From NCBI RefSeq assembly GCF_905171765.1, contig NC_053390.1, forward strand, positions 593,613,793-593,677,792: a stretch of DNA of 64,000 nucleotides. Direction: 5' to 3'. Below the pieces are notes generated by a model that worked only from the letters and a program-made list of their open reading frames with translations, did not search any database and was not told where the DNA came from. The position numbers and the translations under genes were made by a program. The DNA is from Bufo bufo (taxonomy: Eukaryota; Chordata; Amphibia; Anura; Bufonidae). Positions 1-11,130 of the stretch are shown here, in pieces (position 1 is the stretch's first letter; every line of letters begins with the position of its first letter).

Positions 1-899
1 TGTTTATCATCTATATGCGCATGTGGTTCTGAAGCTGACCATAATAGAAACAGATCTGGCCCTGGCAGTTTTTTTTTTATTGGGAGGGGGGAGTTTTGAA
101 GTACATGGCCTGTGCTTATTAATGGTATCACAGTCAATTCCCTCCTCCTCTGATGTCACCTCTTCCTCAGCACCCCGATGCGGCTCCCAGGTCCTGTCCA
201 ACAAACAAAATCATCACCACTTTTATCAGACTGTGATATGTCATTGTGGGCTACTTGACTCCCCTCCTGATTCTCCCTCCTCTGTATTTGCCACTGTTAC
301 CATGGCTACTATTACTTTTACCGACATCATTATGGCTTTAAGTGCCAAAACTACTACTACCACTACCTGCAAAACAGCTATGAATTGGTTCCCCAACCTC
401 CCTCACATGGCAGACCAAATGCTGATGCTTCTCACACAAGCCATCAACAAAAAGACTTTCTTGAGTGTCTTACATAACACATTGGGTGTTGTTGATTCTT
501 CTTAGGAAAAAAGAGGGCACCCCACCAGAGGGGCAGTGAAGACATAGATGATGCAACTGAAAGGCTTCTCTGGGGCCACAAGGATGAGGAGCTGAAGGAA
601 TGAGATGAGTCCAGTCTCAAAGGTACATGTCAGACTGAAAGGTGACATAATCATCATCCTGCCATGACTGAGAGCATGAGATAGCCAGACAATCCTTAAT
701 GTCATCTTCTATCTCCTCAATAATAAGGCAGAACTGTGGCCTGCTGCTACTGCAGTGTCCCACTCAAGTAACCATGGGCCCCGCAAACGTGTTTTTATCA
801 TGTATTAATGTCATGTGATATGCCTGTATTTTGTATTTTATCTCCTGTCATATTCTCCATGTCACAATGTGATTTTACATGCAAATATCCATTATACAG
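1..899. other. No recognisable gene (left edge)
   Basis: There is an open frame at 23-505 on the plus strand, but its product is rich in Ser and Thr runs from simple ACT and TCC triplets and has no domain I recognise. It may be an eroded piece of a hAT transposon like those elsewhere in the window, but no motif proves it. Confidence 0.4.
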
Positions 900-1259
900 G
901 CCTAGTCAGGGTGCACTACACTCGATTCTCCACAGGATGGAGCAGTGTCAGTGTGTATAAATAGCTTAGCTCAGACCTAAGTTAGGCTGTGCAGTGCAGT
1001 TCAGTTCCTGGTTGAGGTAAATCCAAACCAGTGCAGATGAGCTCAGGTAAATCCAAGTGAGAGTTCAGCTGAATGCAGTTCTCTCATGAGCCTTCAGCCA
1101 TGTAGCTGAATATCTGGAGGGAGGCCCCTTCCCAGCCTCTCTACTCTGTCCCTGTTGGTTCCATAACCCAGGGTTAAGGCCTGCAAGTATTCTTCCTAGA
1201 GGTGAGCAAGCAACTACTATAGATAGCTCTTCCAGGGTGACCAATGTCTAAACTGTATA
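900..1259 (+). other. Possible LTR-like segment, left half (with 5285-6060)
   Basis: After removal of the hAT at 1268-5276 this stretch joins 5285 onward. It carries a TATA-like GTATAAATAG near 955-965, and the far half ends in a segment reading GTACTGGCGTCAGGAC near 5790. That layout resembles an LTR followed by leader sequence. I see no gag or pol frame beside it and cannot define both ends, so this is a suggestion only. Confidence 0.25.
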
Positions 1260-1365
1260 CAGCCGAGCAGGGCCGGCTCCAGGTTCATGTGAGCCCTGGG
1301 GCGATAAAGTCTCAGTGGGCCCCCTTACACAGTGATAACTCTCTGAGTACAGATAATATTGTAGA

Positions 1366-1565
1366 TATCACCTGCAGTCCTATGTAGCAGCACAGATAAC
1401 ACAGTCATGGCTATCTTAGAACAGAAAAGGTAGTAGTGTTACCTGCAGTCCTATTTAAACCCACAGATGACACTGGTGCTAATAATGTGGTAGTGTTACC
1501 TGCACTACTATGTAAAACCACAGATAACACTAGTGTAGATTATGTGGTAGTGTTACCTACATCCT
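1366..1565. repeat. Subterminal tandem repeat (~57-70 bp, about 3-4 copies)
   Basis: The phrase ACCTGCAGTCCTAT and variants recur near 1371, 1441, 1498 and 1555, each followed by a TGTAAAACCACAGATAACAC-like tail. The repeats sit just inside the left end of the hAT. Subterminal repeats are common transposase-binding regions in hAT elements, so that role is possible but not shown. Confidence 0.7.
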
Positions 1566-1689
1566 TAGTGTGCCTCCCTATGTCTCTGCCACGGACTCCA
1601 TGCTGGCGGCGCTGCCTCCTCCTTTTCTTCTTGCCCCGCACAGAACGTCCTGGTGCAGCTGCGTCAAGAGAAAGGAACACTGGGTACGT

Positions 1690-1896
1690 GATCCGTCCCA
1701 CCCGCAAAAAATAGAACATATTCTCTATTTTTTGAGGTGCAAAGGCACGGCCAGAAACACAGAGGAAGCACTCCATAGTGCTTCCGTGGGGTTCCGATCC
1801 ATGTTTTCTTTCCGCATCTCTGTGATTGCGGACCCATTCAAGTGAATGGGTCCGCATCTGTGATGTGGAGTGCACATGGGCTGTATGCATGAGGCC
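1690..1896. mobile_element. Truncated palindromic MITE, Harbinger-like
   Basis: Contains the palindromic phrase CATTCAAGTGAATGGGTCCG and related GGTCCG/CGGACC pieces like those in the better-defined MITEs at 30467 and 42459. The right end reads ATGAGGCC followed by TAA, matching the three-base target typical of PIF/Harbinger elements. The left end is not found. Confidence 0.45.
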
Positions 1897-1905
1897 TAAA
1901 ACATA

Positions 1906-2043
1906 AACTCCTATAAGAAAATAATAATCAATAATACACTTTATTGGCAAAAATTCATAAGAGGAAAATTTCCTCTTATACATTTTTGTCAATAAACTGT
2001 ATAATTGATTTCATGCGTTCTGGTATTTTTTTTTATAGGAGTT
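1906..2043. mobile_element. Small TA-flanked MITE (138 bp)
   Basis: Inverted ends AACTCCTATAA (1906) and TTATAGGAGTT (2043) are flanked by TA on both sides. The centre holds a second hairpin of AAGAGGAAA/TTTCCTCTT type. Size, TA target and lack of coding fit a Tc1/mariner-type MITE. Confidence 0.6.
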
Positions 2044-2227
2044 TATTGTGTTTTACAGGCATGTGTGCTTATTGAGCTGAGCAAGTTGCAATACATGGCC
2101 GTATTTTTCAGCCTATAAGACGCACCAGCCCATAAGACGCACCTAGGTTTTTGAGGAGGAAAATAAGAAAAAAAATATTTTGAACCAAAAGATGTGCTTT
2201 TGGTGGGCTTTGAACTAATGGTAGCCT

Positions 2228-2490
2228 GTGAATGACACTATTATGGGGGTCTGTGGATGGCACTGTTATGGGGGTCTGTGGATGGCACTGTTATGGGGGT
2301 CTGTGGATGGCACTGTTATGGGGGTCTGTGGATGGCACTGTTATGGGGGTATGTGGATGGCACTGTTATGGGGGTCTGTGGCTGACACTTTTATGGGGGT
2401 CTGTGGCTGACACTGTTATGGAGGCGTCTGTGGATGGCACTGTTATGGGGGCATCTGTGGATGGCATGACACTGCTATGGGGGATCTGTG
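2228..2490 (+). repeat. 25-bp minisatellite (~10 copies)
   Basis: The unit CTGTGGATGGCACTGTTATG plus GGGGT repeats head to tail, nearly perfect in the first six copies and degenerate at the right side. Because 25 is not a multiple of three, each copy shifts the frame, which makes open frames in several frames at once. These are not genes. Confidence 0.95.
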
Positions 2491-2706
2491 GATGACAGAT
2501 AAATAACATCTAGATAGCAATAGATCCCCCCATAACAGTGTCAGCCACTGTGAATGACCCCCAATACAGGGGGTGGGGGCTGGCATCTACACTAGTTTTT
2601 AAATGGCAGCGGGTGCCCAGTGCAGTCATTGTATTCTATTGCACCAGGCCCCCTCACTGTACTAATGGTATCTACTGTAACTGCAGGCAGGCAATGTTTA
2701 ACTATA

Positions 2707-4231
2707 CAGGGAGTGCAGAATTATTAGGCAAGTTGTATTTTTGAGGATTAATTTTATTATTGAACAACAACCATGTTCTCAATGAACCCAAAAAACTCAT
2801 TAATATCAAAGCTGAATATTTTTGGAAGTAGTTTTTAGTTTGTTTTTAGTTTTAGCTATTTTAGGGGGATATCTGTGTGTGCAGGTGACTATTACTGTGC
2901 ATAATTATTAGGCAACTTAACAAAAAACAAATATATACCCATTTCAAATATTTATTTTTACCAGTGAAACCAATATAACATCTCAACATTCACAAATATA
3001 CATTTCTGATATTCAAAAACAAAACAAAAACAAATCAGTGACCAATATAGCCACCTTTCTTTGCAAGGACACTCAAGAGCCTGCCATCCATGGATTCTGT
3101 CAGTGTTTTGATCTGTTCACCATCAACATTGCGTGCAGCAGCAACCACAGCCTCCCAGACACTGTTCAGAGAGGTGTACTGTTTTCCCTCCTTGTAAATC
3201 TCACATTCGATGATGGACCACAGGTTCTCAATGGGGTTCAGATCAGGTGAACAAGGAGGCCATGTCATTAGATTTTCTTCTTTTATACTCTTTCTTGCCA
3301 GCCACGCTGTGGAGTACTTGGACGCGTGTGATGGAGCATTGTCCTGCTAGAAAATCATGTTTTTCTTGAAGGATGCAGACTTCTTCCTGTACCACTGCTT
3401 GAAGAAGGTGTCTTCCAGAAACTGGCAGTAGGACTGGGAGTTGAGCTTGACTCCATCCTCAACCCGAAAAGGCCCCACAAGCTCATCTTTGATGATACCA
3501 GCCCAAACCAGTACTCCCCCTCCACCTCTCTGCCCTCTACCAATCCAGCCACGGGCCCATCCATCTGGCCCATCAAGACTCACTCTCATTTCATCAGTCC
3601 ATAAAACCTTAGAAAAATCAGTCTTGAGATATTTCTTGACGTTTCAGCTTGTGTGTCTTGTTCAGTGGTGGTCGTCTTTCAGCCTTTCTTACCTTGGCCA
3701 TGTCTCTGAGTATTGCACACCTTGTGCTTTTGGGCACTCCAGTGATGTTGCAGCTCTGAAATATGGCCAAACTGGTGGCAAGTGGTATCTTGGCAGCTGC
3801 ACGCTTGACTTTTCTCAGTTCATGGGCAGTTATTTTGTGCCTTGGTTTTTCCACACGCTTCTTGCGACCCTGTTGACTATTTTGAATGAAACGCTTGATT
3901 GTTCGATGATCACGCTTCAGAAACTTTGCAATTTTAAGAGTGCTGCATCCCTCTGCAAGATATCTCACTATTTTTGACTTTTCTGAGCCTGTCAAGTCCT
4001 TCTTTTGACCCATTTTGCCAAAGGAAAGGAAGTTACCTAATAATTATGCACACCTAATATAGGGTGTTGATGTCATTAGACCACACCCCTTCTCATTACA
4101 GAGATGCACATCATCTAATATGCTTAATTGGTAGTAGGCTTTCGAGCCTATACAGCTCGGAGTAAGACAACATGCATAAAGAGGATGATGTGGTCAAAAT
4201 ACTTATTTGCCTAATAATTCTGCACGCAGTG
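2707..4231 (-). mobile_element. Tc1-like DNA transposon (1.5 kb)
   Basis: Ends are AGTGCAGAATTATTAGGCAA on the left and the reverse complement of CGTGCAGAATTATTAGGCAA on the right. TA dinucleotides flank both ends (2705-2706 and 4232-4233), the Tc1/mariner target. The transposase lies on the minus strand. It landed in one arm of the foldback element. Confidence 0.9.
3035..4013 (-). pseudogene. Tc1-like transposase, frameshifted
   Basis: The gene reads from 4013 down to 3035 in three pieces. The N-terminal piece (4013-3618, 131 codons) has paired helix-turn-helix character, with SEKSKIVRYLAEG and KRDHRTIKRFI, as in Tc1 DNA-binding domains. The middle piece (3589-3347) carries the VLVWAGI stretch typical of Tc1 catalytic cores. 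The C-terminal piece (3268-3035) has PPCSPDLNPIENLWS, whose glutamate is the third acid of the Tc1 catalytic triad. Frame changes occur near 3600 and near 3300, so no complete enzyme can be made. The product would cut and paste its own TA-flanked element in the nucleus. Confidence 0.88.
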
Positions 4232-5284
4232 TAGATATGTTCGATCCAGCAGCCTGTACTTACGATCATAGCAGGCTGGAGGCAGGAGGCAAGAAGCTGG
4301 GCGGGCAGGAACTGGCAGCGTAACTTCCTCCGTCACGTGCCTGCGTCGCCTGCTTCATTCATAAAGTGGGCGGAGTAGGCACGTGATGTAGGAAGTTATG
4401 CTGCCAGTGCCCGCCCGCCTGCCCTGCCTCTTGCCTCCAGCCTGCTATAATCGTAAGTAAAGGCTGCTGGATCGAACATATTTATAGTTAAACATTGCCT
4501 GCCTGCAGTTACAGTAGATACCATTAGTACAGTGAGCGGGGCCCGATGCAATAGGATACAGTGACTGCACCGGGCCCCGCTGCCATTACAAAACTAAAAG
4601 CCAGCCCCCAGCCCCTCCTCCCCCCTCGCTGATACACACGCCGGCCGCGCTGTGCAGCTTGTGGTCGGCGGTGTATCAGTGTAAAAACGGCAGCATTGGC
4701 CCCATAAGACGCACTGCCATTTTCCTCCCACTTTTGGGGGGGGGGGAAAGTGCGTCTTATAGGGCGAAAAATACAGTAATTGTCCTCTATTGGCTTGGCT
4801 TGCTCCTTTATTTTTTGGTTTTACACATATAGCCCCACATTACTGTGTAGACTGTAGTTCACCTGACCTGAATTCTAATAGAAAAACTCCAGCTGCTGCT
4901 CCAGCCTCCAGGTTTCCTCTTGGGCTCCGCTCGGCTATCGGCTATGATGTCCTGAATATTCTTCTGCAGGCTGCAGCTGCGCCTGCTGATCAGCTCCGCC
5001 ACCTGTGTCCTCCAAGACGAGTCCTGGCTGTAAGGATGAGAGTCTGTGCGCTGCTTGTTGTGCAACGTGCCCAACTGTACTCACGCGCCGTACGGCGCGT
5101 ACGCGCACAGAAGCTCTGCCTGGGGAGACCGCGAGAGCGCAGCAAGTAGCAGTGCTGCACTACAAGTCAGTATGCAAAAATTTTAAAGGAGCCGCGCCGC
5201 GGAAACGAGTGGGCCCCCTAACTTACAGTGGGCCCCGGCACTTGCCCGGGTATGCCGGGTTCTGACGCCGGCCCTGCAGCCGAG

Positions 5285-6708
5285 TATTTGAGGAATTATC
5301 ACCTTTATGCAAGACAAAGGATTAGCAAGATAGTCATTACCTGAGGACTTATTAAGCACCTTTGTAATAGGTGTAGGAGATAGTTTGAAGCATCTACATC
5401 TCCAGTTTAAATCCTGAGGACAGTCAGGCCACCTGTCAGAACAGCATTGGAATACAAGTTTCAGGATTCAGAAAAGCACCTTTTTATTCAAGGATTAGAA
5501 TCAGGCCGGAGTTGTTACCAGTGTAAGACTTTCATTATTACCAGCCTAGTCTGAGCAGTAGCCTTCTTATGTATTACAAGAGCCTGTACTTCATTGAGGA
5601 TTTGCATTTCCCTTTCCCCATATGCATGGGAGATTGTGCTTAATGCCGGATTGTATCAAGAGACTGTTTAATGCCTATGGATGTATTGTAATCATCATCA
5701 TTAAAGTGCCATTTGGAGTTTTACCCTGTTTGCCTCAGACTCGGTTCCTCTATTAACACTATAGTAAATGGTTGTACCTCCATCCAAAAGGTACTGGCGT
5801 CAGGACTACAAAGCACATTGCTACTGGCACATTAATACAGACCACCAAGGGCACCTCAAACCCACATCTGGCCAGTGTCCCTTACACCAGAGTGTGCCCC
5901 AGAGAATCCTTGTGTCATTCTCCTTTTCACTTATGCGAGCCTGCCCAGGGACGACAAACCGTGAGTAACCAGAACTGTATTTACCTCGGCCCACCTATTG
6001 CTCACACCGTGACCTCGCACTTAATGCCCCTGCAAGGTCTGGCATACCGCACTACTACTACTACTGGCAGGTAGGCTGGTACCTACAGTACTGTGCGGCT
6101 ACTGCTGTTTGCACCACTATAGCCACCCACATTGGATACTTTATTAGCGCAACAGTATAATGCTTGGAACTGCTTTATTAATGCATAAGTATAACGTCTA
6201 AAATATAACTGGTATATTAATGCAACAGTATAATGCTTTAAATTTAACTGGTATGTCAATGTTGAACCATTCTTGCAAAAGTACAATGCTTTGAATGGTT
6301 CTTATATTAGTGCAGTACTACAATGCGTTGAACTTCACAATTTTAAATTCTAGCAAAATTGTAGCTGTTTTTTAGAAATAAAAAGTCTCAGTTTCGCACC
6401 ATAGCCAGCAACATGTATACTGCAGTGCTGGGGCTGCTGGGGAATATGTATATAAATCACTTATGAAGTGTCTGATGAAAAAATGATGTTTCTGCCGCAA
6501 CTGCAAGATTTTGGTTATTGTAGTAGCTTTCTACTTGCCAGCAGCTGCCTTCAGTATAGCACATACACACAGAGAACTCTAGGTGATCCTAAGCTTTACT
6601 ACCTATTCAATCTACCTAATTATGTCACTAAACTGTCCCTACAACACCCTAAGATTGGCTTTTGTCTATAATTACTTTCTGCCAGAAACAGCTAACTCGC
6701 ATCTTATC
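5285..6708. other. No gene; possible continuation of LTR-like segment
   Basis: This follows the right target duplication of the 4-kb hAT. The first ~800 bases continue the possible LTR-like segment described at 900-1259. From about 6080 to 6310 there are short imperfect repeats of the form CAACAGTATAATGCTTTGAA (about five copies). I see no domain-bearing frame. Confidence 0.4.
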
Positions 6709-7841
6709 TAGAGATGATTGAACCACTCGAGATTTGGTTCCATCAAATTTTTAAAAGGTTCAATTCAGACCAGAATGAATTAGGCCGAACCGAAGTGGCC
6801 CCAATTTCCCAGAAAATTTGTATATAAACCCCTCTAGCCTACTAGGAAAACTTCTCTTTTCATTTATTTTTTAAGATTTTTTTCTTTTTCAGTCTCCCCT
6901 CCCCAAGCTCTCGACTGCAATGACAGCAATAGTAAACAACGTCTGAGTGACACTAACATACATGGGTAAATACATGTTTGATGGTGTTAACATACAACGT
7001 GTTCAAAAAGACACCACACTGTCATATGTGTTATACTTTTTCATATTCCAAAACTTCCAAAAATTGTCCCTCATCAGGGGCAGATGATGTTTGAACACAC
7101 ACAGTGTTGAAAATGGATGAAAAAAAAAAAGTGGCTTGGGTCGGGACCATGTATCCAAAAATTATGCCTTGACAGGGTCAGAATGCCTGCCTGTATGACA
7201 CATACAAGTGTTGATTGTCAGAAGAAAAAGTGGTGAGCGAACCTAAAAAAAAAAAAAATCTGCCTTTTAATTGGAAGAATCACCAGTGCAGTGTGGATAT
7301 GGAAAGGGTATGGTACGGATATAGTGGCACTAGTAGTAGCAGAAGCAGCATACAAGGCTGTCTACGGGAAGTAGTAGTAGTAATAGTAGTAGTGACAGAT
7401 GCTTTGCATTAAAAGCTGTGGCAGTAGGGTATCAGTGGAGCAGCTAAAGCTAAGGCAGAGGCAGCTGCAGGATCTTGATAGCGAGGGTCTAAAAGCATGG
7501 CTATCTGGTAATCATCAGACTGCTTGATGTCAACATAAACAAGTGGGCATACAGGTTGCCATTCTGGCTAGCATGCCCAAGGAGCTCTTTCTGGCTCCAT
7601 CCCCTACGGAGACAATTGGGTGTCTTGGACGGAGCAATCCTAATCCTCATTCCCTTACTCCTCCACCTCTTCCTCCTCCTCCTCTAGCAGTGGCAGATTC
7701 TCATTCTCCTCCTCCATGGCAAATTCCCTTTGTGTGTCCCCAACAGCCATAGGGCAGATAGCAAGATGTTAGCTGTTCTTCTTCTGCTTTCATCCCTTGC
7801 TAATGAGCGTCACCGTCTGTTTTAAGATAAATATGAGTGGG
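6709..7841 (-). pseudogene. hAT element, 3' half of transposase gene and 3' end (split by Ngaro)
   Basis: The left end TAGAGATGATTGAACC matches the TAGNGATG-type termini of other hATs in this window. On the minus strand around 7565-7490 the sequence encodes DYQIAMLLDPRYQ, the hAT motif around 'LLDPRYK'. An acidic stretch precedes it. The upstream half of the same gene lies at 15130-15615 on the far side of the Ngaro element. The reading is full of stops, and the C-terminal dimerisation motif is not recognisable, being replaced by GTA/GTT triplet runs near 7370-7400. It is an old, dead copy. Confidence 0.65.
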
Positions 7842-8052
7842 AAGTGGGGCCGGACCAGGTTCACAGCGTTAGGGCTAGGCCATCATGACAATGGTTTAGG
7901 AGTGAGGCAGGAGGTAGATAGGGTTAATTTTAAAAGAGGGCAGTGGTTCGTGGGTGGAGTTGTAGTTATAGTAACAGAGGTGGGTGGGGTAAGGTTTTAA
8001 ATTGATGAGGAGGTGTGTGAAAATCGCCATTTTGGGGTTCAGCCAGAAAACG
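7842..8052 (+). repeat. Ngaro split direct repeat A1
   Basis: Matches 14384-14567 closely from AGTGGGGCCGGACCAG to GCCAGAAAACG. A1 carries about 25 extra bases (GTTGTAGTTATAGTAACAGA) that A2 lacks. Confidence 0.9.
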
Positions 8053-9563
8053 AGCAGCTGCAGAGAGATGTCTGCCTTGGATCTGTCTGTGGAAGAGCTG
8101 TTGGCGTGTCTACGCCGGGAGGCTGAGGTGCGTCTGTCTGGCTGGCTGCGTGAGCAAGTTGGGGAATTCATGGAAGAACCCGCAGCAGTTGAGTCTATCC
8201 CTAATGTGCGGGCTACCCGGCCGTGGCGGGGTCACCCGCCGGCGCGCCTGAGCCCTGAGAGCACCCCCAGGGTTCGGCGCCATGTTAGGAGCCCCTCAAG
8301 GGACCCTCCACGGCGGGGAGCACCCACACAGCCTGCCGGGATGAGCGCTCGCTGCGGGAGGAATCCAGATTTGCGGCGGAACCCGGAGCGGAGTGGGACG
8401 CCCCTTCCCCCACTCTCTGCGGCAATTTCAACTGGATCGGGACCAGGTTCTGCGGGCCGACCCAGCTTACCTGGAAAAGGGTGGTCCGCTCGGCGTGCTC
8501 AACAGGTCGGTCGGGCTGCACAGAAGGAAATAGAAGACCTGTGCAGGCCCTCAGCAGCGCAGAGGGAGGAGGGATCCGGTCACCACGTGGCTGAACCATG
8601 TGTTCCCAAGTCGCAATGGTGTCCAGTGTAGTCCAGACTGCATCCCCGGCTGTCCAAGAAGAGATGCCTGCCCTATCAGGGAGCTCCGTTTGAGAGGAGA
8701 GGCCTTCTACATCCAGGAGCGGGACATCGGGATCCAGGGATCTTCAGGATGCCTGGTGAGATTTCTGGTGCCTGTTGCCTGGTGAGATTTCATGGGGTCC
8801 CATATTATCTCAGTTTAGCTCCCCTGGGGGTGGTATGCTCACAGAGGATCGGGGGAGGGGGTTAGGTCCGTTTTTGGGGGGGATTGGCGGGTTGGTTGAC
8901 TAGCTTGGGGGCAAGTGGGGGGGTCTCCGTTACCAGCCTGGGGGGGTTCAGGGGCCAGGTATGGGGGTTGGGGCTGTTGGGGGTGCGGTATCATCGGTTT
9001 CTGTGGAGATTTGGAAGGGGGAGTTTGTGGAAATTTTTTCACTACTACTCTTGGAGCCGTTTAATCTGGATAAGAGTAGGAGGGAAGAAGGTAAAAAAGA
9101 GGAAGAAGAAAAACAACGCTACCGGTTGATTCCGCTGACTTTCGCCAATTGGTTGCAAGCGTTTGCTATTTTGGCAAGCGTTATTAGGGAGAAGTCGCCG
9201 GAGTGCTGCTCGGCGTTATTTTGTTATCAGGATGCCATAGGTGAGGCGTACCGGGTTTACGGCGGGGTGGGTTGGCTCCCATATGACGAACAGTTTCGGC
9301 AGTGTAAGGCGGTGAGGCCGGATATCCGGTGGGATCACAAGGATATTGGCCTCTGGTTAAAAGTTATGGCTCCGACCCGGCTAGTGCAGCCCTTTCGAGG
9401 GGAGTCGGGGGGGGAAGGGGGTTTGGGAGTTATATGGGTGGCCTCGGCAAAAGGATTATGTTTCCTTTTCAATGAAGGAAACTGTAGATTTGGGGGTAAG
9501 TGCAAGTCCAAACATGAATGCACTTTGTGTGGGGGCTTGCACAGGGCCAACAGGTGTTTTTAA
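8002..9563 (+). pseudogene. Ngaro gag-like protein, broken
   Basis: Two frames cover this region: 8002-8631 and 8961-9563. The first encodes a basic, Pro/Arg-rich protein with no enzyme motif. The second has a helical region with TFANWLQAFAILASVI and ends in a Cys/His cluster (CRFGGKCKSKHECTLCGGLHRANRC) spanning its last ~30 residues, here described by its spaced cysteines C-x5-C-x4-H-x1-C-x2-C-x7-C. Such clusters close the gag-like protein of Ngaro and DIRS elements. A G-rich stretch near 8800-8950 separates the frames and probably hides indels. The role would be packaging of the element RNA. Confidence 0.7.
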
Positions 9564-9565
9564 GG

Positions 9566-11130
9566 GCGGGAGGCAAAGAGGGGGAGATTCCATTGGAAAA
9601 GGGCCAGACGCCAGTGCGGGTGGAAAAGATGCGGGAGTTCCTAGATAGGTACCCGAATCGGAAAGCAGCGTTTTTGTTGGAAAATGGTTTTCAGTTTGGT
9701 TTCCGTACCCCGTCTGTTACACAGGCGGGGCCGCTGGTTCACAAGAACCTGAGGTCCGTGCTTGAGCAACCAGGGTAGTTTCGGAGAAGTTCAGGAGGGG
9801 GTGGAGTTGGGGCAGATGGCCGGCCACCGTTGGCTGACTTCAGGGTTTCTCCCCTGGGGGTGCTGTCCAAGAAGGAGCCAAACAAGTTTTGGCTCATTCA
9901 TCATTTATGGTTTCCGAAGGGTGCGTCGGTCAATGATTGTATAGATCCTGATTTATGTTCAGTAGTGTATACGTCATTTGATGCGGCTGTCCATTGGGTT
10001 AGCGTTTGGGTCAGGGAACGTTGTTGACAAAAATTGACATTGAGGCGGCGTTTCGTTTGTTACCGGTTCATGCAGATAGCATGCATTTGCTAGGTTGTTT
10101 TTGGGATGGGGGTAATTTTGTGGACAGATGTCTGCCCATGGGCTGTTCGGTTTCTTGTGCGTACTTTGAAACGTTTAGTTCCTTTTTAGAATGGGTAGTG
10201 GTTGATGTTTCTGGTTGTTCATCGGTCATCCATTATTTGGATGATTTTTTTATGCCTCGGGCAGTCAGGTTCTCGAGTTTGTTCTTTGTTGTTTCATACG
10301 TTGCGGTCGGTTTTTGTGCGTTTTGGAGTGCCTTTAGCGAAGGAGAAGACAGTGGGCCCAGTGACTGAGTTGTGATTTTTAGGTATTGTCATTGACACGG
10401 TCAGAATGGAATGTAGGCTACCAGAGGACAAGTTTGAGAATTTAAGAGAGGAGGTTAGTTGCGCCAAAAAGAGGGAAAAGATTATGTTGAGGGATCTGCA
10501 GTCCTTGCTGGGCAAGCTTAACTTTGCCTGCAGGATACTGCCGATGGGGCAAATTTTTTGCAGGCGGCTAGCGGCGGCTACGGCAGGGGTGAAAGAGTTA
10601 AAAGGGGATCTGAGGGTATGGGAGGAATTTTTAGAGCGTTATAATGGTAGGTTGGTGGTCATGGGGGATTCACGAGACAATGCAGATTTTGATTTATACA
10701 CTGATACAGCTGGGGGGGTTGGTTTTGGTGCTTTCTGTCAGGGACAGTGGTGTGCTGGGCGGTGGCCAGAGTCCTGGGTGATGCGAGGGTGGGTTAGGAA
10801 TTTGGTTCTTTTGGAATTGTTTCCCATTGTCATGGCGGTGGTGTTATAGATTTGGGAATAGGAAGGTGCCGTTCCACTGTGATATTCTAGGGGTAGTACA
10901 GGCTATCAATAGTTTATCAGCATCTTCCCCACCAGTGGTTCAGCTCTTGCAATTTTTGGTTTTGCGCTGTTTGTCGATTAATGCTTGGGTAGCTGCAGTG
11001 CATGTGGCCGGTGTGTCTAACTCTGGGGCGGATGCTCTTTCTCGTTCACAGTTGGAGCGATTCCGGCTTCTGGCACGGGAAGCGGAGGACGAGGATCTGG
11101 AGTGTCTGGATTGGCTTTGGGGGATCCTAT
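9566..11130 (+). pseudogene. Ngaro reverse transcriptase-RNase H, frameshifted
   Basis: Reverse transcriptase motifs appear in order across several frames. The N-terminal part at 9600-9770 has RKAAFLLENGFQFGF. The finger/palm at 10006-10210 has LTKIDIEAAFRLLPVH and LPMGCSVSCAYFE. The catalytic YLDDF lies near 10235. RNase H follows at 10680-10850, with DLYTDTAGGVGFGAF, WPESW and LLELFPI, and continues in another frame at 10860-11090 with VAGVSNSGADALSRSQLE. Frame changes near 9770, 10000, 10270, 10400 and 10850 make it non-functional. The enzyme would copy the element RNA into DNA. Confidence 0.85.

Larger units (their letters stand above)
2099..4776. mobile_element. Foldback (palindromic) element split by a Tc1-like insertion
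   Basis: The left end reads CCGTATTTTTCAGCCTATAA and the right end mirrors it as AGGGCGAAAAATACAG. Inner arms are also mirrored: the segment around 2570-2706 recurs in reverse at about 4489-4620, and 4235-4350 mirrors 4360-4480. With the Tc1-like insertion (2707-4231) removed, the remaining ~1.15 kb is largely one long imperfect palindrome. The minisatellite at 2228 is present in the left arm only. A second copy of this terminal motif lies at 18238-18312. The family may be ISL2EU-like, but I am not certain. Confidence 0.65.
1268..5276. mobile_element. Non-autonomous hAT element, 4.0 kb, with 8-bp TSD
   Basis: The element begins CAGGGCCGGC and ends with its exact reverse complement GCCGGCCCTG. 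The 8-bp sequence CAGCCGAG flanks it on both sides (1260-1267 and 5277-5284), which is the hAT superfamily target-duplication length. No hAT transposase is present inside, so it must have been moved by a transposase encoded elsewhere. It has served as a platform for later insertions: a Harbinger-like MITE piece, a small TA-flanked MITE, and a foldback element that in turn holds a Tc1-like element. Confidence 0.85.

Noticed and set aside
23..505. 160-codon frame near the left edge as a host gene
   Set aside because: Low-complexity Ser/Thr composition from triplet runs, no domain, no splice-like context; surrounding DNA is transposon-derived.
1540..1992. 150-codon minus-strand frame with Arg/Lys runs
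   Set aside because: It runs through a MITE and a second small MITE and reads their palindromes; no family likeness.
2228..2495. Overlapping Trp/Gly-rich frames suggesting a repeat protein
   Set aside because: They come from a 25-bp minisatellite that is open in several frames; the period is not a multiple of three.
4790..5265. Ala/Arg-rich frames in the right end of the 4-kb hAT
   Set aside because: High-GC terminal region of a non-autonomous transposon; the frames have no transposase motif.
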